Of a stretch of 64,000 bases of DNA, positions 46,383 through 56,962 are shown piece after piece. The notes below the pieces were generated by a model, which was not told the DNA's origin, did not search any database, and saw nothing but the letters and a program-made list of their open reading frames with translations. Every line of letters begins with the position of its first letter. Within the stretch, counting starts at the first letter, position 1. This DNA is from an uncultured Clostridia bacterium. GTDB taxonomy: Bacteria > Bacillota > Clostridia > Christensenellales > HGM11417. The stretch covers positions 1 to 64,000 of the forward strand of contig CALVJY010000004.1 of NCBI GenBank assembly GCA_944332455.1, written 5' to 3'. A program made the translations under genes and the position numbers.

Positions 46383-46912
46383 ACCGGCCGCGGACCGTCA
46401 ACCGCACCGTGCTGACCGCGGCCGATCAGAAGGCCTTTCAGCGCGTGCAGCGGAACCGCTCGCTGCTGACCCTGCTCCCCTTTTCCCTGGTCCTGCTGGC
46501 CGGCGGGGGGATCTGGCTCATTTTCTCCCCGGAGGAGCCCTTTCTGCCCCTTTTTTTCATGGCCCTGGGGCTGGCCCTCCCCTTCCTGTTCCTGCTCTCC
46601 TTCGCCGCGGCGGCTGCCCGGCTGAACAAGGGATACGGCGGGCAGACCCTGACCTACGCTTTTTTTGACGAGGGGTTTTCCTTCTCGCTGGGCGGGGGCG
46701 AAAACTTTCTGTCCTGGGACCGGCTGCGGCGGGCCGAGGAACGGAGCGCGGCCTTTTACCTCTACGTGGACCGGCGTTCGGCCGCCATCGTCAAAAAGGA
46801 GGGCTTTGCCCCCGGCGGCGAGGAAGAAGTGCGGGCGCTTTTGACCTCCGCCCTCGGCAAGCGCTTCCGGCCCGGGCATAAGGACGGCCTTTCCCCCAAG
46901 TCAGAGATGTAG
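46379..46912 (+). CDS. YcxB-like membrane protein
   Basis: 177 residues. Two membrane segments (about 29-51 and 55-82) and a C-terminal domain TYAFFDEGFSFSLGGGENFLSWDRL ... ending LGKRFRP, matching the preceding protein's C-terminal half (SWDRLRRAEE against AWGALSGARE; FYLYVDRRSAAIVKKEGF against FYLQLSPQQAFIVAKDGF). The GTG start overlaps the upstream stop (GTGA). Role unknown. Confidence 0.75.
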   Translation: MNRPRTVNRTVLTAADQKAFQRVQRNRSLLTLLPFSLVLLAGGGIWLIFSPEEPFLPLFFMALGLALPFLFLLSFAAAAARLNKGYGGQTLTYAFFDEGFSFSLGGGENFLSWDRLRRAEERSAAFYLYVDRRSAAIVKKEGFAPGGEEEVRALLTSALGKRFRPGHKDGLSPKSEM

Positions 46913-47251
46913 GGCTTCCGGCCGGGCGCAGGGAGGACCGCTCCCAAGCCGGGCGCTCAGGACTCTTTTGCCGCCGGCACGGCGCCTCTTTCGGAGGCTG
47001 TCCGGGCCGTCGATCCCGCCCTCGCGGCAAAGAAAAGATGCGGACTATTTCAGGCATGATGCCCCTTTCGCCCGGCCGGCGTGCGCGCTGCAAGCCTGCC
47101 GGAGAGGGCCTGTCCGGTCTTTGCAGCAGCTCTGGGCTTTGGGACGTTCTTAGCCTTCGGGACTCTTATCGGTTTGCTTTCGGGGCCTTTCCGCTGTAAA
47201 GCCCCCTTGAAGTTTTTCTCACCCGGCCGGCGGCGGCCGGAAAGGAGCAAC
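46913..47251. other. Gap between the YcxB-like pair and the ROK gene
   Basis: 339 bp, GC-rich. No convincing gene, repeat or promoter is seen apart from the AAAGGAG ribosome-binding site of the ROK gene at its end. Confidence 0.5.
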
Positions 47252-48379
47252 ATGGATGATCTGAACATCAAGGCGCTGCGCGCCCTGTCGCACTGCCCCA
47301 TGTCTGCCGATCAGCTGGCGGAAGTGCTGAAAATTTCCCCCGGGCAGAGCCGGGAGCTCCTGCACAAGCTGAACCCTCTGCTGACCGTGGAGGCCTCGGA
47401 CGCGGGGGCGGCCTTCCGCCTGAACGCCGGCATGGCGACCGTGGGGGTGGTGGACTTTTCGGAGGCCCGTGTTCTGCTGCTGCTGAGCGATCTGGGCGGC
47501 CGGGTGCTGGCCCGGACCAGCCTGCCGAGGGCCTTCATCATCACCGAGTCCGTCCTGTTCGAGACCCTGAACCGGCTGGAGGCGCTGCTGAACGAGCAGG
47601 CCGTGGCCGAGCTTTCGGCCCTGGTGCTGGCCGTTCCCGGCGAGATCGCCCCCGACAGCGGCAGGCTGATCCGCTCCTCCCGCTTTGCCGACCCCGAAAA
47701 CCTGGACCTTGAGGCCCTGTTCTCGGAGCGGTTCCGCTGCCCCGTGCTGCTGAAGAACGACATCCGCCTGGCGGTGGAGGGCGAGCTGCGCTACGGCAAC
47801 ATCCAGTCGGCCGAGAACGCCCTGATGATCTGCTTCAACGCCTCGCTGGGGTCGGCCATCATGCTGGGCGGGCAGGTGTATACCGGCACCCACGGTCTGG
47901 CCGGACAGCTGGAGCACCTGCTGGTCAACATCACCGACGACAACGAGCCCGGAAGTTTAGCCTACTGTCTGTCCGTCCCCGGCATGGTCAAGCGGGCCAA
48001 CAAGGAGCTGGAAAAATATCCGGACTCCCTGCTGCACAAGTTGAAGGACGAGGACGGCGTGCACACCCAGGACCTTTGCCGGGGCTACCTGCAGAACGAT
48101 CCCCTCTGCGAGCGCATCGTCCACCGGGCCGGCAAAATTCTGGCCAACCTCATCTTTAATCTGGGCATGTTCCTGGACATCAACACCGTGGTCCTGAACG
48201 GCGACATCACAGGATTTGGGGACAAATTCCTGGACTATGTGCGCTCGGTCATGCCCGGCTCCGTCCTCCCCATCCGGGTCAGCTACTCCGGCCTGAAGGG
48301 GCGGGCCGCCGCGGTGGGCGGCATCCAGACCGCCGCCGAGGCCGCTCAGGCGCAGCTTTTGAATCAGGCCGCACGCTGA
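47252..48379 (+). CDS. ROK-family transcriptional regulator or sugar kinase-like protein
   Basis: 375 residues. Residues 1-60 form a winged-helix-like region (MSADQLAEVLKISPGQSRELLHKL). From about 65 the ROK/actin-like ATPase fold begins (VGVVDFSEARVLLLLSDLGG), with LVLAVPGEIAPDSG and the NDIRLAVEGELRYG motif. The CxCGxxGCxE zinc motif of ROK kinases is absent, so regulatory (XylR/NagC-type) function is more likely than glucokinase activity. Start MDDLNIKALR has AAAGGAG upstream. No sugar operon is adjacent. Confidence 0.85.
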   Translation: MDDLNIKALRALSHCPMSADQLAEVLKISPGQSRELLHKLNPLLTVEASDAGAAFRLNAGMATVGVVDFSEARVLLLLSDLGGRVLARTSLPRAFIITESVLFETLNRLEALLNEQAVAELSALVLAVPGEIAPDSGRLIRSSRFADPENLDLEALFSERFRCPVLLKNDIRLAVEGELRYGNIQSAENALMICFNASLGSAIMLGGQVYTGTHGLAGQLEHLLVNITDDNEPGSLAYCLSVPGMVKRANKELEKYPDSLLHKLKDEDGVHTQDLCRGYLQNDPLCERIVHRAGKILANLIFNLGMFLDINTVVLNGDITGFGDKFLDYVRSVMPGSVLPIRVSYSGLKGRAAAVGGIQTAAEAAQAQLLNQAAR

Positions 48380-48442
48380 CGGCAGTTCCTGTTTCCCCTT
48401 TGCGGGGGCCCTCTCTTTCATAAAAATTGATCATCATATGCA

Positions 48443-48490
48443 GGGAGGCGGCCCGGATCCGAAGATCCGGGCCGCCTCCCTTTGTTTTGT
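48443..48490 (+). terminator. Terminator of the ROK gene
   Basis: GGGAGGCGGCCCGGATC with its exact complement, followed by TTTGTTTTGTTTTT. Very stable; may also work for the convergent YbaK gene. Confidence 0.85.
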
Positions 48491-48520
48491 TTTTCAAAAC
48501 GGTCAAAGCCTTCCGGGGCT

Positions 48521-48991
48521 TCAGGGCTCCGGGACCGAGCAGACCTCCGTCCAGTCCGCGCCGGTCAGCGCGGCCAGTTCGTCCGGCGTCAGCCGCACGG
48601 CGCTGTGGGCGTTCCCCGCCGCGGGATAGATCACCTCGAACCGCCTGAGGGAGCGGTCCAGAAAGACCCGGACCCCCTCGCGGATCACAAAGGGGCAGAC
48701 GCCGCCCGGGGCGTGGCCGACGGCCTCTTCCACTTCCCCGGCGGGGATCATCCGGGCCTTGACCCCGAAGGCCTGGCGGAACTTTTTGTTGTCCACCCGG
48801 GCGTCCCCCGCGGCCACGATCAAAACCGGGCCCTCGGCGCCGAAAAAGGAGAGGGTCTTGGCGATCTGTTCGGGGCGGCAGCCGACGGCCTCCGCGGCCT
48901 CGGCCACGGTGGCGCTGGAGCGGGTCAGCGACAGGACCCGCTCCCCCAGCCCGGCGCTCTCAAAAAATGCCGATACCTTTTCAAAAGACAT
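48521..48991 (-). CDS. YbaK/EbsC-family aminoacyl-tRNA deacylase
   Basis: 156 residues, one YbaK/ProRS-editing domain: AKTLSFFGAEGPVLIVAAGD, the lysine-containing RVDNKKFRQAFG, MIPAGEVEEAVGHAPGGVCPF and the terminal AGNAHSAVRLTPDELAALTGA. Family members hydrolyse mischarged aminoacyl-tRNAs such as Cys-tRNA-Pro or Ala-tRNA-Pro. GGAGA precedes the ATG. Separated from tuf by 230 bp in which no further gene is seen. Confidence 0.9.
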   Translation of the reverse strand: MSFEKVSAFFESAGLGERVLSLTRSSATVAEAAEAVGCRPEQIAKTLSFFGAEGPVLIVAAGDARVDNKKFRQAFGVKARMIPAGEVEEAVGHAPGGVCPFVIREGVRVFLDRSLRRFEVIYPAAGNAHSAVRLTPDELAALTGADWTEVCSVPEP

Positions 48992-49222
48992 ACGTTCTCC
49001 GCGGCCCGCCCTCTTTTGGCGGCCTTCCGTTCAGTATTTCCCGTAGGTCTTGCAGACCTCGACCATGGCGAAGATGTTCTCCTTTGCCCTTCCGGGCCTT
49101 TGACGGCAGCTTTTGGGGCCGGACCCGCCGGACATTCCGGTCGATCCTTTCCTCTGCAAAGCGCCGTATAGCGAAAGACGCCCCCTGCATCCGCAGAGAG
49201 CGCCTCCCGAAATCTGCAATAA

Positions 49223-50437
<1,215 letters not shown>

Positions 50438-50483
50438 TTTGATTCCTCCAGATCAGTTTGAACTGATAATCATATTCTTTTTT

Positions 50484-50539
50484 TCCCGCCTTTCGGGCGG
50501 TGTACTCTTATTGTACTTTGTTTCCCGGCCTTTTGTCAA
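50484..50539 (-). promoter_or_regulatory. Promoter and leader hairpin of tuf
   Basis: TTGACA (50539-50534), 18 bp, TACAAT (50515-50510) within the fusA-tuf gap, followed by a CCGCCCG/CGGGCGG-type hairpin (about 50484-50500) in the leader. Confidence 0.8.
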
Positions 50540-50585
50540 GTAATTTGCCTCAAAAGCCGGTCCGAAGGCCGAAATCCGACCCCGA

Positions 50586-52670
50586 TCAGGCCTCTTTTTT
50601 GGCCCGCTCGCCGATGATCTTTTCGGCAATGTTCTTGGGCACCTCGGCGTAGTGGCTGAACTGCATGCTGAACGAGCCGCGGCCGGAGGTCCGGGAGCGC
50701 AGGTCCGTGGCGTAGCCGAACATCTCGGACAGGGGGATGAGGGCGTCGATGACCTTGGAGCCGTTGCGGTCCTCGGTGCCGGTGATGGTGCCCCGGCGGG
50801 AGGAGACGTTGCCCATCAGATCCCCGAAGTAGTCCTCGGGGGTGACGATCTCCACCTTCATCATGGGTTCCAACAGCACGGGGTTGGCCTTTTTCATGGC
50901 CTCCTTGAAGGCCATGGAGCCGGCGATCTTGAAGGCCATTTCGGAGGAGTCGACCTCGTGATAGCTTCCGTCGAAGACGGTGGCCTTGAAGTCCACCACC
51001 TCGTAGCCGGCCAGCACGCCGCTCATGGAAGCCTCGCGGATGCCGTTGTTGACGGGCTGGATGTACTCCTTGGGGATGGAGCCGCCCACCGTCTCGTCCA
51101 CGAACTCGTAGCCGGTGCCGGGTTCCTTGGGCTCCAGGCGGATCTTACAGTGACCGTACTGGCCCTTACCGCCGGACTGCCGGACGTACTTGCCCTCGGC
51201 CTCCACCGACTTTTTGATGGCTTCGCGGTAGGCGACCTGGGGCTTGCCCACGTTGGCTTCCACCTTGAACTCGCGCAGCAGGCGGTCCACGATGATCTCC
51301 AGGTGCAGCTCGCCCATGCCGGCGATGATGGTCTGCCCGGTCTCGGTGTCGGTGTAGGTCTTGAAGGTGGGGTCTTCCTCGGCCAGCTTGACCAGGGCCA
51401 GGACCATTTTTTCCTGACCGGCCTTGGTCTTGGGCTCGATGGCCACCTTGATGACCGGCTCGGGGAATTCCATCTTTTCCAGCACGATGGGGTGCTTTTC
51501 GTCGCACAGGGTGTCGCCGGTGGTGGTGTCCTTCAGGCCCACGATGGCGGCGATGTCCCCGGAGTAGATCATGTTGATCTCCTCGCGGGAGGCCGCGTGC
51601 ATCTGGACCAGACGGCCCACGCGCTCCTTCTTGCCCTTGGTGCTGTTGTAGACGTAGGAGCCGCTCTCCAGCGTGCCGGAGTAGCAGCGGAAGTAGGCCA
51701 GCTTGCCCACGAAGGGGTCGGCCACGATCTTGAAGGCCAGGCCCGAGAAGGGGGCCTCGTCGTCGGTGTGCCGGACTTCCTCCTCCCCGGTCTCGGGGTT
51801 GATGCCGGTGACGTGATCCACGTCCAGCGGGGAGGGCAGGTAGGCGATGATGGCGTCGAGCAGCTTCTGCACCCCCTTGTTCTTGTAGGAGGTGCCGCAG
51901 ACCACGGGGGTCATGGTCAGGGCCAGGGTGGCCTTGCGGATGCCCGCGATCAGCTCGTCGTTGGTGATCTCCTCGTCCATGAGGAATTTTTCGGTCAGGG
52001 CGTCGTCGCAGCCGGCCACGTGCTCGACCAGCTCGGCCCGGGCGGCCTTGCACTTTTCCAGCATGTCGGCGGGGATGTCGGCCTCCTGCATGTCGGTGCC
52101 CAGGTCGTTGGTGTAGATGGTGGCCTTCATGGTGATCAGGTCCACGATGCCCCTGAAGGAATCCTCCTTGCCGATGGGCAGCTGGATGGGCAGCGCGTTG
52201 GCCTTCAGGCGGTCCTTCATCATCTGCACGGCGTTCTCGAAGTTGGCGCCGTTGATGTCCATCTTGTTGACGTAGGCGATGCGGGGGACTTTATACTTGT
52301 CCGCCTGGCGCCACACCGTCTCGGACTGGGGTTCCACCCCGCCCTTGGCGCAGAACACGGCCACGGCGCCGTCCAGCACCCGCAGCGAGCGCTCCACCTC
52401 CACGGTGAAGTCCACGTGTCCGGGGGTGTCGATGATGTTGATGCGGTAGCCCTTCCAGTGGCAGGTGGTGGCGGCCGACTGGATGGTGATGCCGCGCTCC
52501 TGCTCCTGGGCCATGGAGTCCATGACGGCGGTGCCCTCGTGTACCTCGCCCAGCTTGTGCGTCTTGCCCGTGTAGAACAGGATGCGCTCGGAGGTCGTGG
52601 TCTTGCCCGCGTCGATGTGCGCCATGATCCCGATGTTTCTGGTATGGTTCAAATCGAATTGTCTTGCCAT
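50586..52670 (-). CDS. fusA: Elongation factor G
   Basis: 694 residues. G1 AHIDAGKTT (17-25), G3 DTPGHVDF, G4 [10 protein letters not shown], and domains III-V ending with the [19 protein letters not shown] region typical of bacterial EF-G. Catalyses ribosome translocation. 13 bp downstream of rpsG; GGAGCTG lies upstream of the ATG. Confidence 0.99.
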   Translation of the reverse strand: MARQFDLNHTRNIGIMAHIDAGKTTTSERILFYTGKTHKLGEVHEGTAVMDSMAQEQERGITIQSAATTCHWKGYRINIIDTPGHVDFTVEVERSLRVLDGAVAVFCAKGGVEPQSETVWRQADKYKVPRIAYVNKMDINGANFENAVQMMKDRLKANALPIQLPIGKEDSFRGIVDLITMKATIYTNDLGTDMQEADIPADMLEKCKAARAELVEHVAGCDDALTEKFLMDEEITNDELIAGIRKATLALTMTPVVCGTSYKNKGVQKLLDAIIAYLPSPLDVDHVTGINPETGEEEVRHTDDEAPFSGLAFKIVADPFVGKLAYFRCYSGTLESGSYVYNSTKGKKERVGRLVQMHAASREEINMIYSGDIAAIVGLKDTTTGDTLCDEKHPIVLEKMEFPEPVIKVAIEPKTKAGQEKMVLALVKLAEEDPTFKTYTDTETGQTIIAGMGELHLEIIVDRLLREFKVEANVGKPQVAYREAIKKSVEAEGKYVRQSGGKGQYGHCKIRLEPKEPGTGYEFVDETVGGSIPKEYIQPVNNGIREASMSGVLAGYEVVDFKATVFDGSYHEVDSSEMAFKIAGSMAFKEAMKKANPVLLEPMMKVEIVTPEDYFGDLMGNVSSRRGTITGTEDRNGSKVIDALIPLSEMFGYATDLRSRTSGRGSFSMQFSHYAEVPKNIAEKIIGERAKKEA

Positions 52671-52683
52671 GTAGTTTCAGCTC

Positions 52684-53241
<558 letters not shown>

Positions 53242-53344
53242 TCAAGTACAGCTCGGACTCACCCGGATGATCCGGGGTCTCACTTCTGCACGGTGTGCAT
53301 ACTGCCTACCAAACCATCCAGACAGCCGGACCGAAAAAGGACCG

Positions 53345-53372
53345 ATTGTATGTGTTTGGTGAAATAATGCAA
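53345..53372 (-). promoter_or_regulatory. Candidate internal promoter before rpsG
   Basis: TTGCAT (53372-53367), 16 bp, TACAAT (53350-53345), in the rpsL-rpsG gap. A CCCGGATGATCCGGG hairpin follows (about 53266-53283). Weaker than the other promoters. Confidence 0.45.
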
Positions 53373-53386
53373 CAACGACCTGTTCC

Positions 53387-53758
53387 TTATTTAGGACGTT
53401 TGGCTCCGTACTTGGAGCGGGCCTGTCTTCTCTTGGCAACGCCGGCGGTGTCCAGAGCCCCGCGCACGATGTGGTAACGCACACCGGGCAGGTCCTTGAT
53501 TCTGCCGCCGCGGACCAGAACCGAGCTGTGTTCCTGAAGGTTGTGCCCTTCGCCCGGGATGTACACCGTGCCTTCCTGCCCGTTGGTCAGGCGGACCCTG
53601 GCGATCTTACGGAGCGCCGAGTTCGGCTTCTTGGGGGAAGTGGTGGTCACCGACAAGCACACGCCTCTCTTCTGGGGACAACTGTCCAGAATGGGAGACT
53701 TGGACTTGTAGACAAGCTTTTCTCTGCCCTGCCTAATTAACTGATTGATTGTAGGCAT
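53387..53758 (-). CDS. rpsL: 30S ribosomal protein S12
   Basis: 123 residues: [33 protein letters not shown] (the streptomycin-site lysine region), [26 protein letters not shown] lies 7-8 bp before the ATG. Confidence 0.99.
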   Translation of the reverse strand: MPTINQLIRQGREKLVYKSKSPILDSCPQKRGVCLSVTTTSPKKPNSALRKIARVRLTNGQEGTVYIPGEGHNLQEHSSVLVRGGRIKDLPGVRYHIVRGALDTAGVAKRRQARSKYGAKRPK

Positions 53759-54001
53759 TATTTTACCTCCTTTTGAGATTTTATGCGAACGCGGCCTCTG
53801 CCGCGGTTCCGCCGCAATGGTAAATTTCAGGCGCCGCGAAGATCGCTTGGGCGGTCTTGCTGCCTTTGCCGGAAGACGGCCCTTCCCGTCTTCGGCTTTG
53901 TCTGCCCCCTCCGGAAACCGATCCCGGACAGGGCGAAAAGGCGGCCGACAGCCGCCCCCTCGTCCGGATTTGGACGGGGCTTTCCCCGGGACTCTTTTTT
54001 T

Positions 54002-54274
54002 TCAGCCCGCGGTCTCCCGCAGGATGCCGACCACGGCGCAGGGGACCTCGATGCCGGCCAGCCGGCCAAGTTCCTCCATGCTGTCGCAGTTAACCGCCGA
54101 CACGGCGGCCGCCGTACAGGCCGCCTTTACGCGGCCCTTGATGTGCTCTTCGGCGTCTGCCGCCAGCACGACCAGCAAAATTCTGCCCTCGGACATGCGG
54201 CGAAGCACTTCCCGTAGCCCCACCACTCTGTTCCCGACATTCTTTTCAATGATCTCCCGATAATGAGAATCCAT
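54002..54274 (-). CDS. L7Ae/L30e-like ribosome-associated protein (YbxF type)
   Basis: 90 residues of the L7Ae/L30e/S12e family of kink-turn RNA-binding proteins (VVGLREVLRRMSEGRILLVVL, ADAEEHIKGRVKAAC, MEELGRLAGIEVPCAVVGIL). In Bacillota this small protein is encoded just before rpsL in the str operon, exactly as here. First gene after the 54323-54351 promoter. Confidence 0.92.
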   Translation of the reverse strand: MDSHYREIIEKNVGNRVVGLREVLRRMSEGRILLVVLAADAEEHIKGRVKAACTAAAVSAVNCDSMEELGRLAGIEVPCAVVGILRETAG

Positions 54275-54322
54275 ACCTTCAGAGCGCTCCCTGTTTGGGT
54301 CTTTTCAGAGGGCACGGATTTT

Positions 54323-54351
54323 ATTTTACCATTTTTTCGGCCCGCCGTCAA
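54323..54351 (-). promoter_or_regulatory. Promoter of the str operon
   Basis: TTGACG (54351-54346), 17 bp, TAAAAT (54328-54323), about 50 bp upstream of the L7Ae-like start. rpoB/rpoC are not upstream; the rest of 54352-54749 shows nothing recognisable. Confidence 0.78.
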
Positions 54352-54749
54352 TGAAAATGACCCTGTTTTTTGTAAAAATCCTGTCAAGTCCCCCTCTTTT
54401 TGTTCTTTTTCCCCATTTTAGTCTTTTTCTCCCTTCTCCTCCGGCGGTCCGTCCGGGGGATCCGGCACCGGGGCCCGCTTTTTTGTTTCCGGCTTTGTGC
54501 CCCTTTGTCTTACGCTTGGCCCGTTTCCTCAAGGAGAAGGACGGAAAGTCGGCCGGCCCTGCTCTGCTCGGACTCTTTGCCCCCGCTCCGGCCCTGATCC
54601 TGCGGCGACGGGCATGACCCTTTGAAGGCGCCCCCCAAGAAAGGCGCGGACAGTCGGAAAGCACGGCCTTTCCCCGGCCCAAACGCTGACGGCCGGGAAA
54701 GCCTGCGCTCCGGAACCTCCTTCGCGCTCCCTTCCCCCTCAACGGAAAC

Positions 54750-56129
54750 TTACGCCTTTTGACCGCTCCGCTCTTCCGGAGGGAGGGCGGTCCCCCGGAG
54801 ATGCCTGCGGAAGAAGGCCGCAAACAGCAGGCCGGCCGCCAGGGCCGCGATCAGTTCGGTGATCCAGAAGGAATGCCAGACCCCGACCGCGCCGAAGAGG
54901 GCGGACATTCCCCAGGCGATGGGGATGATGGCGACGTAGCGGAGCAGGGAGATCACCAGGGAGGGCATCCCCCGGCCCAGCCCCTCGAAGACTCCGCTGA
55001 CCACCACGGACAGGGCGGAGACCACGAAGCCGGCGCTGATGATGCGCAGCGCCTCCGCCCCCTGCGAGACGGTCTCGGGGGTCTCGGCGAACAGGCCCAT
55101 GAGGGGCTCCGGGATGATCAGGCAGAGGAGGGTGCCCACGGCCATGACCCCGGCGCTGAAGATCAGGGTGATGCGGAAGATCCCCCTGACCCGGTCGGGG
55201 CGGCCGGCGCCGAGGTTGTAGCCGACCAGGGGACGGATGCCCTGCACGACGCCGCTGACGGTGAAGTAGATGAAGGTCTGCAGCTTGTAGTAGACCCCCA
55301 GAATGAGGACGTAGGTCTCGGAAAAGGCGGCTAAAATGGCGTTGAGGGCGGTGATCATGAAGGAGGGCAGGGCCAGATTCAGGGTGGCGGGCACCCCCAC
55401 GAAGTAGAGCCTACGGACCAGTCCGACGTCGGTCTCCGGGCTCTTTTTCAGGCGGAGGCGGACGGGGATCCCGGCCCGGAAGAAGACGGCCAGATAGCAG
55501 ATCAGGGAGAGCACCTGCCCCAGCCCCGTGGCTAGGGCGGCCCCGAACACCCCCATGGCCGGAATAAAGCCCCAGCCCATGATGAAGAGGGGATCCAGAA
55601 TGATGTTGGCCACCGCGCCGGCCGCCATGCAGAACATGGTGGTCTTCATTTTCCCCACGGCCTGCAGGATCTTTTCGAAGGCCAGCCCCAGGGTGAAAGC
55701 GGGGGTGAAGAGGATGACCGTGCGGAGGTATTCCAGCGCATAGTCCACCGTGGCCGGATTTTGGGTGAAGGCCCAGACGAATGGCCCGGACGCCGCCAGA
55801 CAGACGGCGATCAAAATCAGGCCGTGGACCAGGCTGAGCAGCGTGCCCAGCCCTGCCGCGCGGTCGGCCGAACGCTGCCGCCCGGCCCCCAGGAAGTAGG
55901 ACACCGCCGCGTTGATGCCCACGCCGAAGCCGATCCCCGCCGCATTGGCCAGATTTTGCAGGGGGAAGACCAGCGACACCGCCGTCATGGCGTCCTCGCT
56001 GATCTGGGCCACGAAAAAGCTGTCCACGATGTTGTACAGCGCGCCGATCAGCATGGAGGCCACCATGGGCAGGGACATCTTCAGCACCAGGGGCAGCAGG
56101 GGCTTTTCTTTCATGTAGCTCTGATCCAT
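54750..56129 (-). CDS. MATE-family efflux transporter
   Basis: 459 residues, twelve predicted membrane segments in two related halves. MATE features: PMVASMLIGALYNIVDSFFV (20-39), NAAGIGFGVGINAAVSYFLG, and in the second half GIRPLVGYNLGAGRPDRV. Uses an Na+ or H+ gradient to export cationic compounds; substrate unknown. GAGGTG precedes the ATG. The promoter at 56454-56483 lies 325 bp upstream; no regulator gene is next to it. Confidence 0.93.
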   Translation of the reverse strand: MDQSYMKEKPLLPLVLKMSLPMVASMLIGALYNIVDSFFVAQISEDAMTAVSLVFPLQNLANAAGIGFGVGINAAVSYFLGAGRQRSADRAAGLGTLLSLVHGLILIAVCLAASGPFVWAFTQNPATVDYALEYLRTVILFTPAFTLGLAFEKILQAVGKMKTTMFCMAAGAVANIILDPLFIMGWGFIPAMGVFGAALATGLGQVLSLICYLAVFFRAGIPVRLRLKKSPETDVGLVRRLYFVGVPATLNLALPSFMITALNAILAAFSETYVLILGVYYKLQTFIYFTVSGVVQGIRPLVGYNLGAGRPDRVRGIFRITLIFSAGVMAVGTLLCLIIPEPLMGLFAETPETVSQGAEALRIISAGFVVSALSVVVSGVFEGLGRGMPSLVISLLRYVAIIPIAWGMSALFGAVGVWHSFWITELIAALAAGLLFAAFFRRHLRGTALPPEERSGQKA

Positions 56130-56453
56130 AACACCTCGCGGGACCGTTCGGCCCCCTTTTTCTTTTGCATTTCAAGCAGAGATTTTGAACTAAGTGACGG
56201 GAAAACCCAAGCAAGGCATCCAAAACCGTCAGACAGTCTTTAGGGCCAGGCGGTTTGCCCCTAGTATTTTTGGGGAGGTCCGCCCCACTTGGCTTTCGGC
56301 GCCGCCTCAAGATCCCGCTTTTGGGGCGCTTCCCGGTTTCGGCACCGTGCGGGGCTGCCGGCCCCCTCTTTGGCCGCAAAAAAACCACGCAGCCGGAGGG
56401 GCTGTGTGGCGAAAAGAACAAAACGGGAAAAATCCACACCGATTTTCCCCATT

Positions 56454-56483
56454 ATTTTATCACAACCGGACCGTTTTTGTCAA
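56454..56483 (-). promoter_or_regulatory. Promoter upstream of the MATE gene
   Basis: TTGACA (56483-56478), 18 bp, TAAAAT (56459-56454). The remaining gap 56130-56846 contains no gene that I can support. Confidence 0.7.
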
Positions 56484-56846
56484 GCGTTCGGCCCGCAAAG
56501 GGAGTTCCCAAACTGCGCGTTGTTGTCAAGGGAAGCCTGCGTAAGAGGAGCCGATGTCTGTCGGAATTCCCCCTTTTTAGACCTCTCTTTCAAAAAAAAT
56601 TTCTCTTACACGCCTTTCGGGAACTCCCGACCGCAAAAGGAGGCGGCGGCCCGGACAAAGCGCGGCCTTCCAAAAAGCCGATTTTTTTGAGACCCGCGCA
56701 TGATAAACTTCATTTTGCCAGGCGACTTTTATTCCCTTTCGGCCGACTCCCGTCGGCGGAAAAAACTGACGTCTGCCGGGAGGTTTGCCAAAAGAGGTCG
56801 TTTGCGGGGGGAATTTGCCGCCTTCCCGGCCTTCCGGGCGCTCCGC

Positions 56847-56875
56847 TTGGCGGGCGGTGAAAAAGAGGGTATACT
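56847..56875 (+). promoter_or_regulatory. Promoter of the membrane glycosyltransferase
   Basis: TTGGCG (56847-56852), 17 bp, TATACT (56870-56875), 88 bp upstream of the GTG start. Confidence 0.7.
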
Positions 56876-56962
56876 GGAGGAAGGCCCTTCGGGTCCGGGT
56901 ATAGGACCGGCGCGAAAAGGGCAGAATTTCAGCGGGCCGGACGGCCCGAACCGGAGGTTTTT

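Noticed and set aside
48443..48480. Large GC-rich palindrome as an operator
   Set aside because: Its position right after the ROK stop and the T-rich sequence that follows make a terminator the simpler reading.
56700..56860. Small plus-strand open frame before the glycosyltransferase and a GGCCGACTCCCGTCGGCGG stretch reminiscent of a tmRNA end
   Set aside because: No CCA-type tRNA-like domain or tag reading frame is present, and the frame lacks a ribosome-binding site.
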